Positions 7,707-13,575 of a DNA stretch of 17,242 nt are shown piece after piece. The notes beneath the pieces were generated by a model that was not told where the DNA came from, ran no database searches, and saw only the letters and a list, made by a program, of their open reading frames with translations. A program made the position numbers and the translations under genes. The first letter of the stretch is position 1; every line of letters begins with the position of its first letter. Origin of the DNA: an uncultured Actinomyces sp. (lineage in GTDB: Bacteria; Actinomycetota; Actinomycetes; Actinomycetales; Actinomycetaceae); contig CALIEP010000115.1 in assembly GCA_938022345.1 (NCBI GenBank), positions 1 through 17,242 on the forward strand. Reading direction: 5' to 3'.

Positions 7707-7764
7707 CACACGAAGTCGCTGAATGTCATGCGTTATAGCCTGTGGCATTTGGCGACTTCATGTG
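7707..7764. repeat. 58-bp nested palindrome, copy A
   Basis: The outer arms CACACGAAGTCGC (7707-7719) and GCGACTTCATGTG (7752-7764) match at 12 of 13 positions. The inner arms AATGTCA (7722-7728) and TGGCATT (7743-7749) share the same axis at 7735.5, which runs through GTTATAGC. It lies 37 bases after the NlpC/P60 stop and is followed by GAGGTGG. It is the best-preserved copy of a family with three other full copies in this window. Confidence 0.85.
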
Positions 7765-7802
7765 GAGGTGGCTGAGCAAGCTGGCTGCACAGGACTGGCA
7801 AC

Positions 7803-7841
7803 AGGCCCGGGCGTTTGGGGAAGACGCCCGGGCCTCGTTTT
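7803..7841 (+). terminator. Rho-independent terminator after the NlpC/P60 gene
   Basis: AGGCCCGGGCGT (7803-7814) pairs perfectly with ACGCCCGGGCCT (7824-7835) around a nine-base loop. CGTTTT follows. It lies 133 bases after the gene, beyond palindrome copy A. Confidence 0.88.
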
Positions 7842-7875
7842 ATCTGCGTGGGATAACTAGTTCTGAGTCGCAGCG

Positions 7876-7926
7876 TTGAGATGTTTATGTTGAAGGAGAC
7901 ATATACCTTTGTGAGTTGGCTCAACT
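7876..7926 (+). promoter_or_regulatory. Possible opuC promoter and operator-like dyad
   Basis: TTGAGA (7876-7881) and CATATA (7900-7905) are 18 bases apart and could form a promoter. The 13-bp dyad AGTTG-GCT-CAACT (7914-7926) would lie at the start point. The leader to the opuC ATG is then about 115 bases. The hexamers are only moderately good, so this is tentative. Confidence 0.3.
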
Positions 7927-8029
7927 TAGGGCAAAAAAGAAATAAGTGCCCGTGAATGGTCGTTTTCTTTGGTGACGCCACAAATTGGCAACGAAGCACA
8001 AGCGTTTCGTCATTGCAAAGAGGAATGCC

Positions 8030-8854
8030 ATGATCACCTTCGACCACGTGTCGAAAACATATTCACCCGATACAAAAGCGGTTGAGGATTTTTCTTTAAC
8101 GATCGCCCCGCACACAACAACGGTGTTTCTGGGGACCTCAGGCTGCGGTAAGACGACACTCATGCGGATGGTGAACCGCATGGTGACTCCCAGCTCAGGG
8201 ACAGTCACAGTTCGTGGCCGCGATGTTGCGCAAGAAGATCCTGTTGCCCTTCGCCGCTCCATCGGCTATGTCCTTCAAGATGGTGGTCTTTTCCCGCATC
8301 GAACAATCGTTGACAACATTGCGACCGTTCCAGTTCTCGAAGGCGCCTCAAAGGTAAGCGCGCGAGCCGATGCTCTCAAACTTATGGAACTCGTCGGCCT
8401 CGACCCTTCAATGGCAAAGCGCTATCCCGCACAGCTTTCTGGCGGCCAGCGCCAACGCGTCGGTGTCGCACGAGCGCTGGCAAACCGTGCCGACATCCTC
8501 CTGATGGATGAACCCTTCGGAGCCCTCGACCCTCTGGTTCGCGCAGATCTCCAGCGCCAACTCCGTCGCATTCAGAAGTCCTTGGGCACTACGATCCTCT
8601 TCGTCACCCACGACATTGACGAGGCCATTGTGCTGGGTGATCGCATTGTCCTCCTTCGCGAGGGGGCTCAGATTGCCCAAGAAGGTACTCCGCGCGATCT
8701 TCTCCTGAACCCGGCCAATGACTTTGTTCGCGAGTTCCTTGGAACCTCCGCAATCAGCGAGCGTGAACGAATTTTGGAGGGCGCACCTGACGGATCTCAA
8801 GCGGGCAAACCCGTTACGGCCTCGGCAAACGACGCACAAGGGGAGCGGGCGTGA
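8030..8854 (+). CDS. opuCA: Osmoprotectant ABC transporter, ATP-binding protein (OpuCA/ProV type)
   Basis: A 274-residue ATPase that powers import of compatible solutes such as glycine betaine, carnitine or choline. Walker A is GTSGCGKT (35-42), the Q-loop lies in GYVLQDGGLFPH (79-90), the ABC signature is LSGGQ (136-140), Walker B is ILLMDE (156-161), and the switch His194 is in VTHD. The VLQDGGLFPH stretch and the FGALDPLVR after Walker B are typical of the betaine/osmoprotectant subfamily. Unlike many OpuCA/ProV proteins it ends soon after residue 245 and has no CBS pair, so ionic-strength sensing by CBS domains is absent. The ATG at 8030 has AGAGGA at good spacing; an in-frame TTG at 7985 is less likely. 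Its stop overlaps the next start (GTGA). Confidence 0.92.
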   Translation: MITFDHVSKTYSPDTKAVEDFSLTIAPHTTTVFLGTSGCGKTTLMRMVNRMVTPSSGTVTVRGRDVAQEDPVALRRSIGYVLQDGGLFPHRTIVDNIATVPVLEGASKVSARADALKLMELVGLDPSMAKRYPAQLSGGQRQRVGVARALANRADILLMDEPFGALDPLVRADLQRQLRRIQKSLGTTILFVTHDIDEAIVLGDRIVLLREGAQIAQEGTPRDLLLNPANDFVREFLGTSAISERERILEGAPDGSQAGKPVTASANDAQGERA

Positions 8855-9483
8855 ATTGGCTCTCCGGTTCCTGGGCACTCATCGGTGAGCTCACCCTCAC
8901 CCATCTCACCATCGCAGTGCCCGCGATTATTGCCTCGGTGCTGATTGCAGTTCCCATAGGGGCGTGGGCGCAGCGTTCAAAAGGCGTCGGGGGTGTAGTT
9001 CTCTCTTTCCTGACTGTTCTTTACGCGGTGCCTTCGTTGCCCCTCCTGATTGTTATTCCGGTTCTGTCAGGGATTGCTCTTCGCTCGCGGGTCAACATGG
9101 TTGTTGTGCTAACGATTTATGGGATCGCCGTGCTGATCCGTCAGTGCGCCGAGGCCTTCGCCGCTGTTCCTGTCGACGTCCTCGAGTCCGCCGATGCGCT
9201 GGGAATGTCGCCTCTTCGCCGATTCTGCACGGTTGAGCTTCCTTTGGCTGTTCCCGTGATCGTTTCTGGGACACGAGTAGTCATTACCTCGACGGTTGCT
9301 TTGGTAACGATTGGTGCGTTCATTGGTGTGCGCTCGCTGGGAACTTTGTTTACCGATGGCTTCCAGCGTGGATTGACCGTTGAAGTCTTGGCCGGGCTGG
9401 TGATGACGATTGCCTTGGCTTTGCTTTTGGATGCACTTGCAGTCGGCCTGGGAGCGCTAATGACACCGTGGAGGCGAAAGTAA
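8851..9483 (+). CDS. opuCB: Osmoprotectant ABC transporter, first permease (OpuCB type)
   Basis: A 210-residue inner-membrane permease with about five to six hydrophobic segments. The conserved cytoplasmic EAA-type loop, which contacts the ATPase, is EAFAAVPVDVLESADALGMSPLRRFCTVELP in abbreviated form (about 101-131: note EAF, ADALGM and VELPLAVP). Length and loop match the OpuCB/ProW short permeases. The GTG start overlaps the ATPase stop in a GTGA arrangement and is preceded by AGGGGAG, so translation is coupled. The gene stops at TAA 9481-9483, sharing one base with the ATG of the second permease. It is intact. Substrate range (choline, betaine or carnitine) cannot be read from the permease. 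Confidence 0.92.
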   Translation: MNWLSGSWALIGELTLTHLTIAVPAIIASVLIAVPIGAWAQRSKGVGGVVLSFLTVLYAVPSLPLLIVIPVLSGIALRSRVNMVVVLTIYGIAVLIRQCAEAFAAVPVDVLESADALGMSPLRRFCTVELPLAVPVIVSGTRVVITSTVALVTIGAFIGVRSLGTLFTDGFQRGLTVEVLAGLVMTIALALLLDALAVGLGALMTPWRRK

Positions 9484-10154
9484 TGAACCTCATATTTGAA
9501 GCCTTTCAATGGTTGGCGGACGGACACAATTGGCTAGGGCCGTCCGGAATCCTTGAACGAGTGGTTCAGCACATCGTCTTCGTTGCAGCTGTTGTTTCTG
9601 TTTCGACACTCATCGCATTGCCAATCGGACTGTATATCGGGCACACCGGCCGTTGGAAGAACCTCGTCATGATCGGGACCGGTGCCGCGCGTGCGGTGCC
9701 TACTCTTGGCCTCCTCACCCTGGTTTGATTGTGGCTTGGAATCGGTTGGCAAGCTCCCTTGATTGCCTTGGTTGCACTTGCAATCCCGCCGATTATCGCA
9801 GGTGCATATTCCGGTGTGATCTCTTCTCAAGGATCATCCGATGCGGCGCGAGCGATCGGTCTGACTGAAGGTCAGATCCTCACACAGCTTGAGATTCCAG
9901 CGGGCGCACCACTGATTCTTGCGGGTGTGCGCTCAGCGGTACTCCAGGTGATCGCGACGGCCACACTGGCTGCATACACAGCGAACCTTGGATTGGGACG
10001 TTTCCTCTACACGGGGCTGAAGACGCGTGATTATGGACAGATGATCGGAGGCGCAATCGTTGTCGTTGCGCTGGCACTCGTCACCGACGCCATACTTGCA
10101 GGGCTCATACGTAGCCTGCGCTCCAGAACCCATTCGGATTCACAAACTTTATAA
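9483..10154 (+). pseudogene. opuCD: Osmoprotectant ABC transporter, second permease, interrupted by in-frame TGA
   Basis: Read from the ATG at 9483 (sharing one base with the previous stop), the frame codes for a complete OpuCD-type permease except for one TGA at 9726-9728, after residue 81 in LLTLV-stop-LWLGIG. The same frame continues without shift to TAG-free sequence ending at 10154, through DAARAIGLTEGQILTQLEIP, the EAA-like coupling loop. The first part alone would have about two membrane helices and no coupling loop. A TTG directly after the stop (9729) could in principle restart translation as a 141-residue piece. The sequence on both sides looks normal, so the lesion is recent, a sequencing error, or a readthrough site. 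A Gly (GGA) or Trp (TGG) codon there would restore the protein. Confidence 0.8.
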
Positions 10155-10212
10155 CTTCATCACATTCGCTTACAGACTTTTACACTTAGAAGACAAAACC
10201 AAAGGAAAGATA

Positions 10213-11130
10213 ATGAAACGCTCTACTCTCGCCGCCGTTGTAGGGGCATTTACTGCCGTTGTGCTCACCGCATGCAGCGCAGGGAAGTCCCTAGAAGGTG
10301 GCGAAAAAGCAGAGGAAGGTGCGGCCTCGTCAAAGATCGTGGTTGGCTCCCAAGACTACTACTCGAATGAAATCCTGGCCGAGGTCTATGCCCAGGCGCT
10401 CGAAGGATCAGGCTTCACGGTCGAGCGTCAGCTGCGCATTGGTCAGCGCGAGGTCTACATGCCCGAGCTGGAATCCGGTTCGATCGATGTTTTTCCTGAG
10501 TACACGGGCAACTTGCTCCAGTACTTCGATAAAGATGCGAGTGCTCGTACGGATGCTGAGGTTTACCAGGCACTGGGCGCAGCCCTGCCCAAGGGATTGC
10601 GCGTATTGGACGAAGCCCCCGCAACCGACCAAGACTCCTATGTTGTCACTACTTCTTTCGCTTCCGAGCACTCTCTAAGCTCAATTGGTGACCTGGCGAA
10701 CGCTGGACAGATCACTCTTGGAGGCAACTCTGAGCTTGCCACGCGTCCGTATGGGCCGAAGGGACTGGAATCGGAATATGGTGTGAAGGTTGGTTTCACG
10801 CCGATTGAAGACTCGGGCGGGCCGCTGACGGTAAAGGCGCTGAATGATGGTTCGATTCAGCTGGCGAACATCTACTCTTCTGACCCCGCTCTTGCAGACG
10901 GAAGTCTGACGGTCCTCAAGGACCCGAAGGGCCTCTTCTTGGCATCGCACGTGGTGCCAGTTGTTTCCACGAAGATCAACCAGGATGCAGCCGCTGTTAT
11001 CAACAAGGTCAGTGGGGCTATGGATGCCAAGGACTTGATTGAGATGAATCGGCAGTCAACTGTTGAGGCGCAGTCTGCGTCCGCGATCGCGTCGAAGTGG
11101 CTTGAATCGAAGGGGCTGCCGCACAAGTAG
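10213..11130 (+). CDS. opuCC: Osmoprotectant ABC transporter, substrate-binding lipoprotein (OpuCC/OpuAC family)
   Basis: A 305-residue lipoprotein that captures a quaternary-amine osmoprotectant outside the membrane. The lipobox is LTAC with the lipidated Cys21, after a short basic start (MKRS) and hydrophobic stretch. The mature part shows SQDYYSNEILAEVYAQALE, RIGQREVYMPELESGSIDVFPEYTGNLL and NIYSSDPA, all typical of the OpuAC periplasmic-binding family (QAT type). The ATG at 10213 has AAAGGAAAG eight or so bases upstream and is preferred over upstream in-frame starts inside the permease gene. A 58-base spacer separates it from the second permease, so the protein may also be expressed from the common transcript only. 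Its last 20 bases form the first unit of a tandem repeat that continues downstream. Confidence 0.93.
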   Translation: MKRSTLAAVVGAFTAVVLTACSAGKSLEGGEKAEEGAASSKIVVGSQDYYSNEILAEVYAQALEGSGFTVERQLRIGQREVYMPELESGSIDVFPEYTGNLLQYFDKDASARTDAEVYQALGAALPKGLRVLDEAPATDQDSYVVTTSFASEHSLSSIGDLANAGQITLGGNSELATRPYGPKGLESEYGVKVGFTPIEDSGGPLTVKALNDGSIQLANIYSSDPALADGSLTVLKDPKGLFLASHVVPVVSTKINQDAAAVINKVSGAMDAKDLIEMNRQSTVEAQSASAIASKWLESKGLPHK

Positions 11131-11210
11131 AAGGCTTGATGCGCAAGTAAGGCACTTGCTGCACAAGTGAGGTGCTTGCTGCACAAGTGAGGTGCTCGCT
11201 GCACAAGTAA
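11111..11210 (+). repeat. 20-bp tandem repeat, five units, starting inside the lipoprotein gene
   Basis: Five exact-length units run from 11111, 11131, 11151, 11171 and 11191. The best form is GGTGCTTGCTGCACAAGTGA. Units 3, 4 and 5 differ from each other at only a few bases, while units 1 and 2 are more diverged. Unit 1 is the final 20 bases of the lipoprotein gene including its TAG. Every unit ends in a stop-like triplet (TAG, TAA, TGA, TGA, TAA). Unit 3 also contains the dyad CACTTG-N5-CAAGTG. Confidence 0.85.
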
Positions 11211-11289
11211 AGCGGGCACTTCGCGGTTGCTGTGGTTGTTCGGGGTGCGTTTGTGTGGCATCGGGTGCCGCCAGCTCATCCCTGAATGT

Positions 11290-11303
11290 CACACGAAGTT
11301 GGC
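11290..11303. repeat. Left half of the 58-bp palindrome family
   Basis: CACACGAAGTTGGC matches the outer left arm CACACGAAGTCGSC of the full copies, with no matching right arm nearby. It is preceded by GAATGT. Confidence 0.5.
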
Positions 11304-11321
11304 ATGGCTCTCATCTAATTG

Positions 11322-11379
11322 CACACGAAGTCGGTGAATGTCATGCGCTATAGCCTGTGACATTTGTTGGCAACGTGTG
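11322..11379. repeat. 58-bp nested palindrome, copy B
   Basis: The outer ends CACACG (11322-11327) and CGTGTG (11374-11379), the inner arms AATGTCA (11337-11343) and TGACATT (11358-11364), and the central GCTATAGC (11347-11354) all share the axis 11350.5. The inner arms and centre pair perfectly here, while the right outer arm is partly degraded (GTTGGCAA). GAGGT follows, as after copy A. Confidence 0.82.
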
Positions 11380-11403
11380 GAGGTTAGGCGAGCGTAGGGC
11401 TTT

Positions 11404-11414
11404 CGTGTGGAGGT
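11404..11414. repeat. Possible right-end fragment of the palindrome family
   Basis: CGTGTGGAGGT repeats the right end plus flank seen after copies A and B (RTGTGGAGGT). It is too short to be certain. Confidence 0.3.
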
Positions 11415-11476
11415 AGTTGGGGTGCTGCTCGTGATGCTCTCGTCGCTTTCGCAACAGGGCGTTCGTTCTCTGCTGC

Positions 11477-11489
11477 CACACTAAGTCGG
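11477..11489. repeat. Degenerate left half of the palindrome family
   Basis: CACACTAAGTCGG differs from the family left arm (CACACGAAGTCGG) at one base and lies 17 bases beyond the DUF559 stop codon. Similarity continues weakly into TTAAAGACGCTGTATA. Confidence 0.45.
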
Positions 11490-11506
11490 TTAAAGACGCT
11501 GTATAC

Positions 11507-12547
11507 TCAATCGATATACCCCTTGTCCCACAGCTGGCTAGAAGTCGTTGGTATGGCCTCGAGCAAGTCGAGCCGTTGGGCAAGATCGATCTGAAGACGA
11601 GGCAGGTTCTTTAGCTGCTCCCACGAGTATCGAATGACATTCCATCCGCAGTCGCGCAGGTCCTGTTCTCGACGAATCCACCGTTGTTTTGCGCGGTAGA
11701 GGTCCTCATTCGTGCTTCCCAGTTTGCTCATTCCGTCAAATTCGATCGCCACGCGTTTCTCTGGAAGAGCGAAATCGATGAAATATCTTCCTGTACTACC
11801 GTTCATCTCGAACTGTGTCAGTACAGGACCGCTGTAGATGCTTCGAATCGCGTAGAGCATTGCCGCTTCGGCGGGGTTATCGCATCCTGCATCTGCGTTC
11901 TTCACAATGAGCTTCGCGGTAGAGATTCCATATTTCCAGCCGTTTTCCTGGGCAATAGACAATCGTTGAGTAAGTTCCTCGCGTAGGTTGTTTTCACGCT
12001 TCCTTGAGTCTCCGATGCACTGTAGCGAAAAATTAGATTCGGTGTGCAGTGTCATGCACATGGCGACAAAAGCCTCAAAGTGTTGCGACCCCATCGCAAG
12101 ACGAAGAGCTGCATCCAATTTGTCTTCTACGTGAACACCATTCTCTGTTAACCGGTGATCTGTCAGCGGAGGTCTGCGCAGTTTCCTCACCTTCACACGT
12201 GGAATGGTGAAACCTGAGTAGCGTACCGATGGGAGAGTGGAATTTGGATAGGGCTGAGGACACCAAAAGGTGATGTCGTGGTTCGATGACCACAGTGGAA
12301 CTCTCTGGACACAAAGCGAGCTGGTTCCAACGAATACAATCCGCGGATCTCGTGATTGTGCGAGAGAAACAATACGTGCACGATCAATGTATTGATTAAC
12401 TTCCCATCGAGGTAATCCCGCCGAAATGGTCAGTATAAATCCGCGTTTCACCCTGACTTGTGAGTGAGAGCTTCCGTCTATTGGTGCTAAATGAACTTCT
12501 CGTGTCGATCGGGAGAGCACGCTCCCTTCTGTCTCTTCTTCGTTCAT
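11507..12547 (-). CDS. DUF559-type (Vsr-like PD-(D/E)xK) nuclease-domain protein
   Basis: A 346-residue protein. The C-terminal part (about 225-335) fits the DUF559 endonuclease-like domain: FIDFALPEKRVAIEFDG (256-272) gives the acidic residues Asp258, Glu269 and Asp271, followed by KQRWIRREQDLRDCGWNVIRYSWEQL (287-312), the usual helix and strand. The N-terminal 200 residues look like the divergent AbiEi-like region often found in such actinobacterial proteins, but I cannot prove that. Neither end shows a signal peptide or membrane segment. No toxin partner is adjacent. The ATG at 12547 has no clear ribosome site. The gene is less GC-rich than its neighbours, stands alone, and is flanked by palindromic repeats, which fits accessory DNA. 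The function is uncertain; defence, DNA repair or regulation are all possible. Confidence 0.8.
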   Translation of the reverse strand: MNEEETEGSVLSRSTREVHLAPIDGSSHSQVRVKRGFILTISAGLPRWEVNQYIDRARIVSLAQSRDPRIVFVGTSSLCVQRVPLWSSNHDITFWCPQPYPNSTLPSVRYSGFTIPRVKVRKLRRPPLTDHRLTENGVHVEDKLDAALRLAMGSQHFEAFVAMCMTLHTESNFSLQCIGDSRKRENNLREELTQRLSIAQENGWKYGISTAKLIVKNADAGCDNPAEAAMLYAIRSIYSGPVLTQFEMNGSTGRYFIDFALPEKRVAIEFDGMSKLGSTNEDLYRAKQRWIRREQDLRDCGWNVIRYSWEQLKNLPRLQIDLAQRLDLLEAIPTTSSQLWDKGYID

Positions 12548-12701
12548 CTATTCAGTGTTTAATAGCGGCATCCAAACGTACGAACATTGGAAAAATCTGT
12601 GGAAAACGCCGATTGTATGTACACCCTATGGATCACTCTTGGGCGAATGGTATGAGTGACGCTTATGGCTCAGCTGCTCCCGTTCGTTATCTCAGAAAAG
12701 T

Positions 12702-12759
12702 CACATGAAGTCGCTAAACGTCATGGGTTATGGCCTGTGTCATTTTCCGACTTCTAGTG
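12702..12759. repeat. 58-bp nested palindrome, copy C
   Basis: The outer left arm CACATGAAGTCGC (12702-12714) and right arm CGACTTCTAGTG (12748-12759) share the axis 12730.5 with the inner pair around CGTCA and TGTCATT. The centre GTTATGGC differs from the TATAGC of the other copies by one base. Length is again exactly 58. Confidence 0.8.
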
Positions 12760-12827
12760 TCATTTTGAGAGTAGAGGAAGCGTGCCTCGGCGGTAAGTAA
12801 GAACGGACTCATGCATGAATGGTGCTC

Positions 12828-12885
12828 CACGGGTTGTTGGCAAATGTCACGCGTTATAGCCTGTGCCATTTGCCGACTTCGTGTG
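12828..12885. repeat. 58-bp nested palindrome, copy D
   Basis: The right arm GCCGACTTCGTGTG (12872-12885) is well preserved, while the left arm CACGGGTTGTTGGC (12828-12841) has decayed. The inner stem GGCAAATG (12839-12846) pairs perfectly with CATTTGCC (12867-12874). Axis 12856.5 runs through GTTATAGC. It ends 17 bases before the ppa terminator hairpin. Confidence 0.8.
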
Positions 12886-12901
12886 TCTGTTTTGTAAACA
12901 G

Positions 12902-12934
12902 AAAAAGGGCCGGTGTTCGTGAGAACACCAGCCC
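12902..12934 (-). terminator. Rho-independent terminator after ppa
   Basis: On the minus strand GGGCTGGTGTTC pairs with GAACACCGGCCC (12 bp with one G-T) around a TCAC loop, followed by TTTTT. It begins 26 bases after the ppa stop. Confidence 0.9.
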
Positions 12935-12960
12935 AATCCTGTTGAAAAGTGTTTGAGCGA

Positions 12961-13458
12961 TCAGTGCGCGTTGAAACCGTGCTTTTCTGCGCGCTGGTAG
13001 GAACGACGAATTTCTTCCTCGGCCTCTTCGCGTCCAACCCAGTGTGCGCCCTCAACGCTCTTGCCGGGCTCCAGGTCCTTGTAGACCTCGAAGAAGTGCT
13101 GGATTTCAAGACGGTGGAACTCTGAGACGTCTTCGATCTCAGTACGCCATGCTGCACGCTGGTCGGATGCGGGAACGCACAGGACCTTATCGTCACCGCC
13201 CTTTTCGTCGCGCATACGGAACATGCCCAGTGCGCGGCAGCGGATTACGCAGCCCGGGAAGGTTGGTTCTTCAAGCAGAACCAGCGCATCCAAGGGGTCG
13301 CCGTCTTCGCCCAAGGTATCGTCGATGAAGCCGTAGTCATCGGGATAGCGAGTCGAGGTGAAGAGCATACGATCCAAACGGATGCGTCCCGTTTCGTGGT
13401 CGATCTCGTACTTGTTTCGGTTTCCCTTAGGAATCTCGATGGTCACGTCGAATTCCAT
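12961..13458 (-). CDS. ppa: Inorganic pyrophosphatase (family I)
   Basis: A 165-residue cytoplasmic enzyme that hydrolyses pyrophosphate to two phosphates and so drives biosynthetic reactions. The family I hallmarks are [13 protein letters not shown] near the N-terminus (substrate-binding Lys and Glu), [12 protein letters not shown], the metal-binding signature DGDPLDALV, and VYKDLEPGK near the C-terminus. Length is normal for a prokaryotic hexameric enzyme. I set the start at the ATG at 13458, because GGAGAGG lies five bases upstream and the protein then begins [12 protein letters not shown] as usual; a GTG or ATG at 13497 would add 13 unlikely residues. It is divergent from dacB, with a 117-base spacer holding the dyad ATCCAC-N3-GTGGAT. 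Confidence 0.96.
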   Translation of the reverse strand: MEFDVTIEIPKGNRNKYEIDHETGRIRLDRMLFTSTRYPDDYGFIDDTLGEDGDPLDALVLLEEPTFPGCVIRCRALGMFRMRDEKGGDDKVLCVPASDQRAAWRTEIEDVSEFHRLEIQHFFEVYKDLEPGKSVEGAHWVGREEAEEEIRRSYQRAEKHGFNAH

Positions 13459-13488
13459 TAGAGCCTCTCCTGACTGGTTGAGTCGTTG

Positions 13489-13503
13489 ATCCACCACGTG
13501 GAT
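13489..13503. promoter_or_regulatory. Dyad in the ppa/dacB divergent spacer
   Basis: ATCCAC (13489-13494) and GTGGAT (13498-13503) form a perfect 6-bp inverted repeat with three bases between, located 31 bases before the ppa start and 72 before dacB. It could be an operator serving one or both genes; chance is not excluded. Confidence 0.25.
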
Positions 13504-13575
13504 GTCGATTACGTATTACTACCCCTCGAAGCATTAGGGTTGTTCCTAGACCATTGATGGAAGGACAATCCCCAC

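Larger units (their letters stand above)
7670..8029. other. Intergenic region between the NlpC/P60 gene and opuC
   Basis: A 360-base spacer holding, in order, palindrome copy A (7707-7764), a terminator (7803-7841) and the presumed opuC promoter region (7876-7926). A 24-codon ORF at 7881-7955 has no ribosome site of its own and is not credited as a gene. Confidence 0.7.
11131..11506. other. Intergenic region between opuC and the DUF559 gene
   Basis: A 376-base spacer between convergent genes. It holds the tandem repeat (to 11210), the full palindrome copy B (11322-11379), and half copies near 11290, 11404 and 11477. I see no convincing T-tailed terminator for either gene, and no gene. Confidence 0.6.
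12548..12960. other. Intergenic region between the DUF559 gene and ppa
   Basis: A 413-base spacer with two full palindromes (C at 12702, D at 12828) and the ppa terminator (12902-12934). The part from 12548 to 12700 should hold the DUF559 promoter on the minus strand, but I cannot pick a convincing pair of hexamers. No gene is visible. Confidence 0.6.

Noticed and set aside
7881..7955. 24-codon small ORF in the opuC leader
   Set aside because: There is no ribosome site before its ATG, and an AAGGAG lies inside it rather than upstream. The peptide has no sign of a leader attenuator.
9726..9728. TGA as selenocysteine or as a genome-wide sense codon
   Set aside because: Several complete genes in the window end at TGA (for example ppdK and the DUF2342-like gene), so TGA is a stop here. 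No SECIS-like hairpin was noticed, and Sec is not expected at this site in a permease.
11111..11210. The 20-bp repeats as a CRISPR array
   Set aside because: The units are directly adjacent with no spacers, and one unit is the end of a coding gene.
7707..12885. The palindromes as integron attC sites
   Set aside because: They are the right size and imperfectly palindromic, but the GTTRRRY/RYYYAAC core sites are missing, the genes between them face both ways and are operon-sized, and no integrase is present.
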